From: Sphingobacterium chuzhouense
Lineage (GTDB): Bacteria; Bacteroidota; Bacteroidia; Sphingobacteriales; Sphingobacteriaceae
DNA length: 64,000 nt
Assembly (NCBI RefSeq): GCF_014692525.1
Contig: NZ_JACNYL010000001.1
Coordinates: forward strand, 1,240,001-1,304,000
Direction of reading: 5' to 3'
This document shows, in pieces, positions 44,401 to 53,008 of this stretch. Position 1 is the first letter of the stretch. Every line of letters starts with the position of its first letter. The translations under genes were made by a program, and so were the position numbers. A model generated the notes under the pieces. The model made no database searches and was not told where the DNA came from. It saw nothing but the letters and a program-made list of their open reading frames with translations.

Positions 44401-44875
44401 GGGAGGCTTTAACACCACATTCGGTTACAAAGGTTTCTCTTTGTTCACCAGACTTGATTTCGCCCTAGGCCATATTCAAATGGACCGTCAGCACGTTTGG
44501 TCGCTCGGTTATATGCAGGGTGAGTTCAATGCCGGAGATATTGTCAAAGACACATGGACACCCGACAACCCAAATGCGAAATATCCGCGCTACGTATGGG
44601 CGGATCAGTTAAACATGAAGAACTTCGATCGTCCGAGCAATCTGTTTTATGTAAACTCAAATTATTTGGCGTTCCGAGAAGTATCATTGAGTTATTCTGT
44701 ACCGAAAGAATGGATTAGTCGGGCGAAAATTGCCGGACTGACACTAACCGCTACAGGGCAAAACTTAGGATATATTTCGAATAAATTGAATTCACTTCCT
44801 GAACGTACAGGTTTTCAAAACAGTGCTTATACTATTCCGACGATGTTGATTTTCGGCGGAAAGATTACATTCTAA
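41492..44875 (+). CDS. SusC/RagA family TonB-linked outer membrane transporter (NanO-like)
   Basis: TonB-dependent importer, 1127 aa. ATG 41492 starts a clean signal peptide (MRSTHLTTTKSLVLLFFLCLLQ...FAQ region); the earlier ATG at 41456 would be at the transcription start. Then come a carboxypeptidase-regulatory-like domain, EEVVVMGYGTVKR at the plug junction, SPLILVDGQVRG and a beta-barrel ending in KITF. With the next gene it forms the outer-membrane pair of the sialic-acid locus, equivalent in position to NanO/NanU of Bacteroides fragilis. It and the island SusC are different subtypes. Confidence 0.95.
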   Translation: MRSTHLTTTKSLVLLFFLCLLQGDVFAQSLLKGRIVGVDNVPLNGASVKNNTQGVATSSDEHGNFSIRAQVGDILIFTSVGYQPQNMTVTNLNTLQISLRVDDTSLEEVVVMGYGTVKRTKITASVSTLDNKVLETGMRANPAQALAGTIPGVRVSTGSGRPGAMPSIVLRGGTHFDGSGSPLILVDGQVRGSLSDINPDEIERMDIQKDAAATAIYGARASNGVIIITTKSGKSGSSSLDFKVNRGINYLNVPYDYLSSEDYIKWSRLGAVEAIKIGTLANNTLGAPGPRGTGNAYFAADGTTPLDGNYVNEGRWSLMRLTDQNRFLLDQGWRTMRDAVPTNAAGHYDPNGEYYDLIYEDFNYGNLAFRTPAPSQDYNLSFSGGNDKASYYSNVGIYDEQGLSLNTFYRRYNFAANADYKLKDWITSESRVNWTRANWRDQSLTNGEANYWGRMLSAPPTLRSRSPITGDWILGRDASDGNPLVNIDKYIRRSQNDKFTLNQGLVVNFLPELTLRLKGILYYEEEYHESFDKDFRTGFLSTTNPDAGWNRQRNSSASFWRRIGQTYNAVLNYDKSFDQHNVSALAGAEFYDAYYRSLGASGALAPTDDFMALGLTTNTSDNPTRGASSSHSNDRIISQFARINYDFDDKYLASFTFRQDGISRLHRDNRWGFFPAASIGWVATQEDFVRDSAPWLNFLKLRASWGKNGNIGIGTNDPIGIYQVQGSYGVTGAYDQTRGFLFSDPTLPELTWEKTNTTEVGADIGLLNNRLNLSVAYYNRITSDKLAYIALPSSAGIASIRTNNGNMRNRGIEFEAGYRILQNDNFTWSVNANAAYVRNKILKLPFNGNERNRQGGTQVYDPASGSLVWVEGLQEGMEWGEIYGFRMTGIIRNEEDLANYNVRDEAAGEAYSIGGAAGRRVASQRVIDEQGLTGYLPTQLGDAMWDDINGDGVINQDDRVKLGNTLPRWTGGFNTTFGYKGFSLFTRLDFALGHIQMDRQHVWSLGYMQGEFNAGDIVKDTWTPDNPNAKYPRYVWADQLNMKNFDRPSNLFYVNSNYLAFREVSLSYSVPKEWISRAKIAGLTLTATGQNLGYISNKLNSLPERTGFQNSAYTIPTMLIFGGKITF

Positions 44876-44895
44876 ATTTAATTGATATTAAAGCA

Positions 44896-46449
44896 ATGAA
44901 AAAGCATATAAAAATATTGGCCGTCATCTTTTCTTTATTGGGAATGACCGCCTGTAATAGCCATTTAGATCTTGTTCCCGAGGATTACTTCGCAGACGGG
45001 AACTACTGGCAAAATGAAGCGCAAGTAGATAATTTCATGACGGGCATTCACTCTCAATTACGCGGGCAGCAGTTTCAATTTTTCCGCTTAGGGGAAATGC
45101 GTGGTGGTGGCTTGACAAACGTCGCAAAATTTCCTGTTTCATTAAATGAACTGACCTTAATAGAGCATAATATGACCGAGGTATCCCCCGGCTTGTCGGC
45201 TTGGGCTGGTTTTATGAATTCTATTCTTCAAATCAATCTCTTCATCGAACGGGTAAACAGTATTTCTTTCCTACCCGAAACTAAAAAGAATACCCTCCTT
45301 GGTCAAGCATACGGGTTAAGGGCTTTCTATTACTTCCATTTGTTGCGTACCTATGGTAGCGTACCATTACGTCTTTCAGCAGATGTATTGAATAGCCAGC
45401 CTGATCAGGTTGCCCTACGCTTAGCACGTTCCTCCGAAGCGGAAGTGTTAACTGCTGTGAAGACCGACATCACCAAATCGCTGGAACATTTCGGGTCTGA
45501 ACAAGGAGCCAATAAAGCCTATTGGAGTCTGAATGCCACGCGTATGCTAAAAGGTGAGGTTTATTTATGGTCAGCAAAGGTATACGGTACCACGGCTGAT
45601 CTTACAGAAGCGAAGGCTGCTCTAAATGCCATTACCGGCTATAATCTCCTATCGGATTTTGCAAACGTTATCAAAACGAAACGCAACGAGGAGATCATTT
45701 TTACCTTACCTTTTGCATTTAATGAAGCGGAGGCGTCATCATCGTCATTATTCCTATATGACTTACCTTCTTTTAGTGGTCTTTATTACAAAGATACGGT
45801 CGATGTTAACGCACCAGTTCTCTTAGACCCATTGACGCTGCAACAGACGAGTTCTCAAACGATACAACGCTATGCTTACAAATATGAATTATTCCAATCA
45901 TATGAAGCGGGTGATCAACGGCGCGATGCAACTTTTTACGATTTTTATGCCTTGGACCGCAGCGTAACACCTCAACGTGTTACGACCCGCAATATCGTCC
46001 TTAATAAATTCTTAGGCACTATTAACAACAACATTCGTAACTATACCGATGATTGGCCCGTATACCGGGAAGCGGATCGTTTATTAATGCTGGCCGAAAT
46101 TGCCAATGCGGAAGGTGCCAACCCACAAAATTTCATCCAGCAGATTAGAAATAGAGCGTTTAACGGAAACGATCCAATGCCTTTTGTAAATGGTAGCCGG
46201 GATGCTAACGAAATGGCTATTTTCGAAGAACGAATGAAAGAATTCGTTTGGGAAGGAAAACGTTGGTACGATATCCGTCGAATGAAATATGGTACTACAC
46301 CACTGGTTTTCCGTTCTTCCAGTCATCCGTATGGCGTCCTTAACCAAAGTACAGAAGCTTACAAGATTTTATGGCCAATTGGTCGGGATGTGTGGACAAA
46401 TGACCCATTGGTTGATCAGACACCGGGATATGAAACCACTAAACCCTAA
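44896..46449 (+). CDS. SusD/RagB family lipoprotein (NanU-like)
   Basis: 517-aa surface lipoprotein (SPII signal, MTACN near residue 20) that partners the SusC directly upstream, 20 nt away. Family marks are HLDLVPEDYFADGNYW, GQAYGLRAFYYFHLLRTYGSVPL, and the C-terminal DRLLMLAEIANAEG...FVWEGKRWYDIRRMKYG. By context it should bind sialic acid or a sialylated oligosaccharide. It is followed by a hairpin that may lower expression of the downstream cytoplasmic genes. Confidence 0.95.
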   Translation: MKKHIKILAVIFSLLGMTACNSHLDLVPEDYFADGNYWQNEAQVDNFMTGIHSQLRGQQFQFFRLGEMRGGGLTNVAKFPVSLNELTLIEHNMTEVSPGLSAWAGFMNSILQINLFIERVNSISFLPETKKNTLLGQAYGLRAFYYFHLLRTYGSVPLRLSADVLNSQPDQVALRLARSSEAEVLTAVKTDITKSLEHFGSEQGANKAYWSLNATRMLKGEVYLWSAKVYGTTADLTEAKAALNAITGYNLLSDFANVIKTKRNEEIIFTLPFAFNEAEASSSSLFLYDLPSFSGLYYKDTVDVNAPVLLDPLTLQQTSSQTIQRYAYKYELFQSYEAGDQRRDATFYDFYALDRSVTPQRVTTRNIVLNKFLGTINNNIRNYTDDWPVYREADRLLMLAEIANAEGANPQNFIQQIRNRAFNGNDPMPFVNGSRDANEMAIFEERMKEFVWEGKRWYDIRRMKYGTTPLVFRSSSHPYGVLNQSTEAYKILWPIGRDVWTNDPLVDQTPGYETTKP

Positions 46450-46456
46450 ATAACGG

Positions 46457-46493
46457 GAAAACCGATCTTGGCAAACAAGCTGGTTCGGTTTTC
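46457..46493 (+). terminator. Hairpin after susD, possible attenuator
   Basis: GAAAACCGA (46457-46465) pairs with TCGGTTTTC (46485-46493), a 9-bp stem with a 19-nt loop, followed by an interrupted T-rich stretch. It may be a leaky terminator or mRNA-stability element that sets higher SusCD levels relative to the enzymes encoded downstream. Confidence 0.5.
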
Positions 46494-46531
46494 TTACATT
46501 TTTTAAATAAAACAAACAAATTCAACAAGAT

Positions 46532-47452
46532 ATGAAACGTATTGAAGGCCTTATTGCCGCTCCCTTTACACCTTTCCACGGTAATGGGGAGCTAAATCTT
46601 GATCTGATCCCGTCGTACTATGCGTTACTTAAAGCAAACAACGTAACCGGAGCATTTATCTGCGGATCGACAGGCGAAGGGGTATCGCTTACTTTTGATG
46701 AGAAAGTCGCCGTCATGGAAAAGTGGGCCACGTTAACAAAAGACGACACCGATTTTAGTCTCATGATGTTTTTAGGCGGAACAAATATTAAGGAATGCAA
46801 ACAATTAGCTACGTTAGCCGAGAAAGCAGCGGTTGACGTCATTTCATTTACTTCTCCTTTTTACTTTAAACCTGCTACGGCACAACAGCTAGCTCAATGC
46901 TGCGCAGAAGTTGCAGCAGCGGCTCCAAACACGGCGTTTTACTACTATCATATCCCCGTACTGACGGGCGGAAATTATGCTATGATCGATCTCTTAAAAG
47001 AAGTCGACAACTTGGTACCGACCTTTACTGGCATCAAATATACCCATGAAGATTTCATGGACTTTTTATCCTGTATGAATTTTAACAACCGGAAGTATGA
47101 TATGCTATGGGGTCGGGATGAAAACATGTTATCCGCATTAGTATTAGGGTCCAAAGGTGCCGTAGGCAGTACATACAATTATGCGGCTCCCATATATCAC
47201 GAATTGATCGCGGCCTTCGAACGCGGCGACTTCCAGGCGGCTAATGCCTTGCAGCAAAAATCCATTGACATGATTACCTTGTTAGGAAAATATGGTGGAA
47301 TTGCAACAGGTAAAGCTTACATGAAATTGGTAGATTTGGATTGCGGCACCTTCCGCTTGCCCGTCAAAAATATGAACGCGAAGCAATTTGAAGCGTTTAA
47401 GACAGACGTGGCTGCCATAGGGTTTGAATCTTTTAAATCAAAGCAAGCATGA
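46532..47452 (+). CDS. nanA: N-acetylneuraminate lyase (DHDPS family)
   Basis: Class I aldolase cleaving N-acetylneuraminate to N-acetylmannosamine and pyruvate in the cytoplasm; 306 aa. The carboxylate-binding GSTGE is at residues 45-49, Tyr139 in YYYHIP corresponds to Tyr137 of E. coli NanA, and the Schiff-base lysine is Lys169 in TGIKYT. Other DHDPS-family enzymes share this framework, but the surrounding epimerase, transporter, mutarotase and sialidase genes fix the role. Its stop overlaps the next start by 4 nt (ATGA). Confidence 0.93.
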   Translation: MKRIEGLIAAPFTPFHGNGELNLDLIPSYYALLKANNVTGAFICGSTGEGVSLTFDEKVAVMEKWATLTKDDTDFSLMMFLGGTNIKECKQLATLAEKAAVDVISFTSPFYFKPATAQQLAQCCAEVAAAAPNTAFYYYHIPVLTGGNYAMIDLLKEVDNLVPTFTGIKYTHEDFMDFLSCMNFNNRKYDMLWGRDENMLSALVLGSKGAVGSTYNYAAPIYHELIAAFERGDFQAANALQQKSIDMITLLGKYGGIATGKAYMKLVDLDCGTFRLPVKNMNAKQFEAFKTDVAAIGFESFKSKQA

Positions 47453-48591
47453 AACTAAAAACCTCCATCCTCTTGCTGACCGTCGTTTTGGGATCCTGTT
47501 CTTCAGATGAGAAATCAAAGACGATCCGTTGGGATAACCAAACAAAGCTACCGACTAACGTCGATGGATCCGCGCATTTAGGTCTGGCAGGCCCAATAAC
47601 CGGAATGATTGGTGACAGATTATTGATAGCTGGTGGCGCAAATTTTCCCGAGAAGATGCCTTGGGATGGCGGTACCAAACGCTATGCGGCACAAGCATAT
47701 ATTTATCAACTGGAGGATGGAGTATTAACATTTTTAGGCGAATCTGAACTAAAGGAAGCCGTCGCTTATCCGGGCAATTGTTCAGTGGGGTCAGCACTCT
47801 ATGTAGCGGGAGGCGAAAACCAAAACGGTGCGGTTCGATCCGGGAAAAAATTTTACCTAGAAGCGGATACGCTCCATGAAGAGCCACTCCCTGATTTACC
47901 GGTTGCCTTAACCAACGGCAGTTTAGTATTTGCTTCTGGCAAGCTCTATTTTGTGGGCGGCGAAAATCAGCAGCTGGTATCAGACAAGATATATGGCCTG
48001 GATTTATCTGCTGAAAACGGTGTATGGGAAGAAGTACTCACCCTAGCACACCCTGTATCTAACGCTGTTGTCGTTTCGGATCAAAAAAATAAACTTTATA
48101 TCGCCGGGGGCAGGATGCGCAATGTCGACAGCTTGAGCACCATCTACGATCAGCTATTTGAGGTTAACCTACACACCGTGTCAATCAATAAAATTGCGGA
48201 GCTCCCGGAGCCGGTTGCGGCGGGAACAGGTGTCTGGGATGATAACGGTCATATTTTATTGTTCGGTGGTGATCACGCCGAAACCTTTCATCGGGTAGAG
48301 GCTTTAATTGCACGGATTAACCAAACGACAGATGACTCATTGCGAAACGCATTAATCGAAGAGAAAGCGATGTTGCAACGCGAGCATCCGGGCTTTTTAC
48401 CCCATACTTGGTCGTTTAATGTGAAGCGCAAACAATGGAAAAAACGGGATGATATCGTCGGCAAAAGTCCGGTAACTACCACCGCCCTGTGGTATCAGCA
48501 ACATATTATTATCCCCAGTGGGGAGATTCGAGCCGGTGTGAGAACCGATCAGATCTTAGTAGGGCAAGCGGATAAAAACGGAGCTTTATGA
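47449..48591 (+). CDS. Kelch-type sialic acid mutarotase (NanM-like), lipoprotein
   Basis: 380-aa beta-propeller of the cyclically permuted mutarotase family, which speeds conversion of alpha- to beta-N-acetylneuraminate after sialidase release. The SPII signal ends VLGSC. Kelch-type repeats are visible (RLLIAGGANFPEKMPWDGG, ALYVAGGENQNG, KLYFVGGENQ, KLYIAGGRMRN, HILLFGGDHAETF). GANFP and PWDGG are typical of the family. It starts within the nanA stop and overlaps the MFS gene by 4 nt. Confidence 0.9.
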   Translation: MKLKTSILLLTVVLGSCSSDEKSKTIRWDNQTKLPTNVDGSAHLGLAGPITGMIGDRLLIAGGANFPEKMPWDGGTKRYAAQAYIYQLEDGVLTFLGESELKEAVAYPGNCSVGSALYVAGGENQNGAVRSGKKFYLEADTLHEEPLPDLPVALTNGSLVFASGKLYFVGGENQQLVSDKIYGLDLSAENGVWEEVLTLAHPVSNAVVVSDQKNKLYIAGGRMRNVDSLSTIYDQLFEVNLHTVSINKIAELPEPVAAGTGVWDDNGHILLFGGDHAETFHRVEALIARINQTTDDSLRNALIEEKAMLQREHPGFLPHTWSFNVKRKQWKKRDDIVGKSPVTTTALWYQQHIIIPSGEIRAGVRTDQILVGQADKNGAL

Positions 48592-49826
48592 AAAACAACA
48601 AACTTTATCCTTGGGTAGTTGTCGGATTGCTATGGGTAGTAGCATTACTCAATTACCTGGACCGTCAGATGCTTTCGACCATGCGCGACTCCATGCAAAT
48701 CGACATTGTCGAATTGCAAAAGGCGGAAGCTTTTGGTGTATTGATGGCCATCTTTCTATACATCTACGGTTTTATGAGTCCGGTAGCGGGCGTAATTGCT
48801 GACCGCGTGAACCGAAAATGGCTTATTGTCATTAGCTTATTTGTATGGTCGGCCGTGACCTATGGCATGGGGATGGCCACGAACTATAATCAATTGCTCG
48901 TTTTACGGGCGATCATGGGTGTCAGTGAGGCCTTATACATCCCTGCGGGTCTTGCTCTCATTGCCGACTATCATACCGGGCGCACACGATCCTTGGCTAT
49001 TGGTATCCACATGACAGGGCTATATATGGGGCAAGCACTGGGTGGATTCGGTGCTACCGTAGCTGCCAGTTATGGTTGGCACAGTGCTTTTCACTGGTTT
49101 GGCATTGTGGGCATCATCTATGCCGTCATCTTGAGTGTGCTCCTTCACGAGAAAAAGTCCGATATGGTGACCGGCACAACTGTTCCGATCAAGCTTTCCT
49201 TTCTAAAAAGTCTTTCCACTTTATTTTCGATGACGGCATTTTGGGTCATCTTGTTTTATTTCGCAGCACCTAGCTTACCAGGTTGGGCGACAAAGAACTG
49301 GCTACCGACACTTTTTGCGGATAATTTAGGTATTCCCATGGCACAGGCGGGACCACTCTCCACCATCACGATCGCTGCCTCGTCCTTCGTAGGCGTTATT
49401 GTTGGCGGTTTATGGAGTGACCGCTGGGTGCAGAAGAATATCCGCGGACGGGTATTTACGAGTGCTATCGGTCTTGGGTTTACCATTCCGTCGCTTATTT
49501 TGCTGGGCATGGGAGATACCTTTATCGCGATCGTGGGAGCGGCCGTACTTTTCGGTTTAGGCTTTGGGATATTCGACGCCAACAATATGCCGATTTTATG
49601 CCAGTTTGTACCGCCACGGCTTCGAGCTACGGCCTACGGATTCATGAATATGATGGGGGTATTTGCAGGGGCAGCCGTGACACAGGTTTTGGGTAAATTT
49701 AAAGATGAGGGTCTTTTTGGCGGGGGATTCGCCATGCTCGCACTCATCGTTGCTGCGGCCTTAATCCTACAGTTGTTAACGCTTCGTCCGAAGACAATCG
49801 ATTATATCGACGAACAAAATAAATAA
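48588..49826 (+). CDS. nanT: MFS transporter, probable sialic acid permease (NanT)
   Basis: Inner-membrane major facilitator of 412 aa with about 12 helices. It begins YPWVVVGLLWVVALLNYLDRQML, typical of the anion:cation symporter group, and has the loop motif GVIADRVNRKW between helices 2 and 3 and GGLWSDRWVQKN in the second half. In B. fragilis an MFS NanT sits in the same order with nanL and nanE. Coupling (ATGA) to the mutarotase and position before the epimerase support import of N-acetylneuraminate. Confidence 0.88.
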   Translation: MKNNKLYPWVVVGLLWVVALLNYLDRQMLSTMRDSMQIDIVELQKAEAFGVLMAIFLYIYGFMSPVAGVIADRVNRKWLIVISLFVWSAVTYGMGMATNYNQLLVLRAIMGVSEALYIPAGLALIADYHTGRTRSLAIGIHMTGLYMGQALGGFGATVAASYGWHSAFHWFGIVGIIYAVILSVLLHEKKSDMVTGTTVPIKLSFLKSLSTLFSMTAFWVILFYFAAPSLPGWATKNWLPTLFADNLGIPMAQAGPLSTITIAASSFVGVIVGGLWSDRWVQKNIRGRVFTSAIGLGFTIPSLILLGMGDTFIAIVGAAVLFGLGFGIFDANNMPILCQFVPPRLRATAYGFMNMMGVFAGAAVTQVLGKFKDEGLFGGGFAMLALIVAAALILQLLTLRPKTIDYIDEQNK

Positions 49827-49848
49827 AACCCTCACAATAAAACACAAA

Positions 49849-51033
49849 ATGAACAACGAACATCTCTTATCGCTTCGCGATTTTTATAAAAAACAACTAC
49901 TAGAAGATACTGTTCCGTTTTGGTTTCCGAGATCATACGATCCTGAATACGGCGGCTACTTATTGATGCGAGATGCTGATGGCAGCTTAATCGATACGGA
50001 TAAAGCGGTTTGGATACAAGGTAGAGCCTGTTGGCTTTTGTCAACCTTATACAACACGGTAGAGTCTCGGAAAGAATGGTTAGAGGGGGCCAGACTCGGC
50101 TACACGTTCTTACGGGAGAAGTGTTTTGATACCGAAGGCAAAATGTATTTTCACGTGGACCGTACTGGCGATCCTATTCGGATGCGTCGTTATTTCTTTT
50201 CCGAAACATTCGCCGTCATAGCTGCTGCAGCCTATGCAAAAGCATCTGGTGACCCTGAGGCAGCAGATTTTGCGCGTAAAATGTTCGGAATCTGTCTGGA
50301 ATATGCACAGGGTGAACGCCGAATCGAACCGAAGTTTGAACCGACAAGACCAGCAAAGGGCATCGGCGTGCCTATGATTATGATCAATACCGCACAGCAA
50401 CTGCGCGATACCATAGGAGACCCCCGTTGTGATGGGGCAATAGCGAGTTGGATAACAGAAATAGAAACATATTTTGTAAAAGACGATATCCGCTGTGTTA
50501 TGGAGCAGGTTGCGCCTGACGGGAGCATTATCGACCATATCGACGGGAGGACGCTCAATCCGGGCCACGCTATCGAGGGCGCCTGGTTTATTTTACACGA
50601 AGCACGTTACCGCAATAACAACCCTAAACTGATTGATTTGGGCTGTCGAATGTTAGATTATATGTGGGAACGGGGCTGGGATAAGGAGTACGGTGGTATC
50701 CTGTATTTCCGTGATGTGTATGATAAGCCGGTACAAGAGTACTGGCAAGACATGAAGTTTTGGTGGCCACAGAACGAAACCATTATCGCCACTTTATTAG
50801 CGTATCTCGTGACCGGAAACGAAAAGTACGCCAATATGCATGAGCAGATTCATAACTACGCGTATTCCCATTTTCACGATAAGGAGCACGGAGAGTGGTT
50901 TGGCTACCTGCACCGCGACGGAAGGATTTCACAGACGGCTAAAGGCAACCTCTTTAAAGGTCCTTTTCACCTACCGCGTCAGGAATGGTATTGTTGGTCG
51001 ATTTTAGAAAATTTTATCAATCAGGCAACATGA
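49849..51033 (+). CDS. nanE: N-acylglucosamine 2-epimerase (AGE family), NanE role
   Basis: Interconverts N-acetylmannosamine and N-acetylglucosamine, replacing the unrelated phosphate-dependent NanE of E. coli; 394 aa, (alpha/alpha)6 barrel. Recognisable stretches are WIQGRACWLLSTLYN, PGHAIEGAWF and FHLPRQEWYCW, in which two histidines are expected to be catalytic. No signal peptide, so cytosolic. The stop overlaps the GH20 start by 4 nt. This is the same enzyme type that B. fragilis uses in its nanLET operon. Confidence 0.92.
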   Translation: MNNEHLLSLRDFYKKQLLEDTVPFWFPRSYDPEYGGYLLMRDADGSLIDTDKAVWIQGRACWLLSTLYNTVESRKEWLEGARLGYTFLREKCFDTEGKMYFHVDRTGDPIRMRRYFFSETFAVIAAAAYAKASGDPEAADFARKMFGICLEYAQGERRIEPKFEPTRPAKGIGVPMIMINTAQQLRDTIGDPRCDGAIASWITEIETYFVKDDIRCVMEQVAPDGSIIDHIDGRTLNPGHAIEGAWFILHEARYRNNNPKLIDLGCRMLDYMWERGWDKEYGGILYFRDVYDKPVQEYWQDMKFWWPQNETIIATLLAYLVTGNEKYANMHEQIHNYAYSHFHDKEHGEWFGYLHRDGRISQTAKGNLFKGPFHLPRQEWYCWSILENFINQAT

Positions 51034-52988
51034 GATATATAGTTTTTATCTTCTCGTGCTTCATCATCTTAAGCGGGACTACCACATTTGCACAAGATAA
51101 ACTCATCCCCCAACCGATTCATATCGAGCGGGGATTGGGTTTCTTAGATTTAACAGCGGGTATCCGGATCGAAGAATCTTCCGCTTCACTGACAAAGGAA
51201 CATCAGCTTGCCCAGACGATTTTCGAAGGATGGGCTATCACTATTCGCGATCAAGCAGTGGAGAACGTGCCGGCTGTAAAATTGGTACTCGCTCAAGACA
51301 CTACGGCCGATCAATCGCACGAGTCGTATCATCTCCAAGTCCACAAAGAGGGCGTAAAAATTACTGCGCCTTCACCTGCAGGAATATTTTATGGGCTGCA
51401 GACCTTGAGACAGTTTACGTTGCAAAACCGTAAGCTCGCGGTATATGAAATACGGGATAAGCCGGCGTTTTCCTGGCGGGGATTCTTAGTGGATGTAGGC
51501 CGTAATTATCAGCCGTTGTCTATGCTGAAAGAACAGATTGACGTAATGGCACGATATAAGCTGAATGTGTTGCACTTTCATTTTACCGAGGATATTGCCT
51601 GGCGTTTATCCAGTAAGAAATACCCCGGACTGACCAACGCTAAATACATGACCCGATGGGCAGGTGATTTTTATACAGAAGCGGAATTCCGCGAGTTGAT
51701 AGCATATTGTGCTGACCACCATATCTTATTGTTGCCGGAAATTGACATGCCGGGCCATAGTGCTGCTTTCAAGCGTTATTTCAGTGTTGACATGCAATCG
51801 GACAACGGCATCATACATATTAAAGAGCTATTGGAAGAGTTTGCAACAACCTACCCCGGACTTCCTTATTTACATATTGGAGGCGATGAGGTCAAAATCA
51901 CGAATAAAAACTTTATGCCGGAAATCACACGATTTGTGGAAGAGCTAGGCTACAAGACAGTGGGCTGGGATCCCGGTAGTAACTTGATGTCGCAGACCAT
52001 CCGCCAACTTTGGATGGGTGGACCCGAAGCGGTGCCAGTGCAAGGAGAGATGGTATACATCGACTCGAAACATCTCTATATTAATCACATGGATCCTTTA
52101 GAAACGGTAACGACACTTTTCTTCCGCCGGATCGGTGAACAGGATGCGGGACATCGTAATCTGAAGGGAGCAATATTATGTTCTTGGCCAGACCGCGCTG
52201 TCGCTGCTCCTAAAGATATGTTTTATCAAAATGCCATTTATCCTTCATTATTGACCTTTGCGGAACGGATTTGGCAAGGTGGAGGCAAATCGGGATGGGT
52301 TGCAAATATCCCAGCGGTAGATACCGAAGGTTATACTTCTTTTAGGGAATTTGAAGAAAGACTACTCGATCATCGGCAGCGCTTCCTCTCGGATAAACCG
52401 TTTCCATATGCCAGGCAAACAGACATGCAATGGGAATTGATCGGACCATTCGACAATAACGGAGCGCTATCGCAATCTTTCGCTATAGAGACCGATCCTT
52501 TTTCCGACACGTTAGAACCTGTTAAAACGGTAGTGGGCGGTACAGTAATTTTAAGACATTGGTGGGCAGATATTATACCAGGAGTGATCGATAATCCCGA
52601 ACCTAATACAACCTGGTATGCCCGAACAAAAATCTGGAGTGACGAAACGGGATCAAAACCTTTTTGGATTGGGTTTGATAATCTTTCGCGTTCTTACGCC
52701 AGTGACTCGCCCGCATCAGGAACCTGGGACAAGCGGCAAAGTAAGCTCTGGGTAAACGGTACCCTCATAGAACCGCCAATATGGAAACAGGCAGGACAAA
52801 AAGGGGAACTGGAAATCCCCCTAATCGATGAGGGATATTCATTCCGCGAACCGACTATGATTACCCTAAAAAAAGGATGGAACAATGTTTTGATTAAATT
52901 GCCTGTCGCATCGTTTAAAGGTGCGGATTGGCAAAATCCCGTCAAGTGGATGTTTACCTTTATACCTTATAATGTAGATGAAAATTAA
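51030..52988 (+). CDS. GH20 beta-N-acetylhexosaminidase
   Basis: Exported enzyme of 652 aa removing terminal beta-GlcNAc/GalNAc. The signal peptide ends TTTFAQ. A GH20b domain (about 25-140) precedes the TIM barrel, with FLVDVGRNYQPL, LPEIDMPGHSAAF and the catalytic Asp286-Glu287 pair in HIGGDEV. A C-terminal region of about 200 residues has a beta-sandwich look (WWADIIPGVIDN, LWVNGTLIEPP). ATG 51030, overlapping the epimerase stop, is chosen because the signal peptide starts there. It would act after sialidase on mucin- or N-glycan-type chains. Confidence 0.93.
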   Translation: MRYIVFIFSCFIILSGTTTFAQDKLIPQPIHIERGLGFLDLTAGIRIEESSASLTKEHQLAQTIFEGWAITIRDQAVENVPAVKLVLAQDTTADQSHESYHLQVHKEGVKITAPSPAGIFYGLQTLRQFTLQNRKLAVYEIRDKPAFSWRGFLVDVGRNYQPLSMLKEQIDVMARYKLNVLHFHFTEDIAWRLSSKKYPGLTNAKYMTRWAGDFYTEAEFRELIAYCADHHILLLPEIDMPGHSAAFKRYFSVDMQSDNGIIHIKELLEEFATTYPGLPYLHIGGDEVKITNKNFMPEITRFVEELGYKTVGWDPGSNLMSQTIRQLWMGGPEAVPVQGEMVYIDSKHLYINHMDPLETVTTLFFRRIGEQDAGHRNLKGAILCSWPDRAVAAPKDMFYQNAIYPSLLTFAERIWQGGGKSGWVANIPAVDTEGYTSFREFEERLLDHRQRFLSDKPFPYARQTDMQWELIGPFDNNGALSQSFAIETDPFSDTLEPVKTVVGGTVILRHWWADIIPGVIDNPEPNTTWYARTKIWSDETGSKPFWIGFDNLSRSYASDSPASGTWDKRQSKLWVNGTLIEPPIWKQAGQKGELEIPLIDEGYSFREPTMITLKKGWNNVLIKLPVASFKGADWQNPVKWMFTFIPYNVDEN

Positions 52989-53008
52989 AAAACGATAAAT
53001 ATAACAAC

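Noticed and set aside
50985..51029. Upstream extension of the GH20 gene
   Set aside because: The extension runs inside the epimerase coding sequence, and the signal peptide starts cleanly at 51030 with an ATGA overlap.
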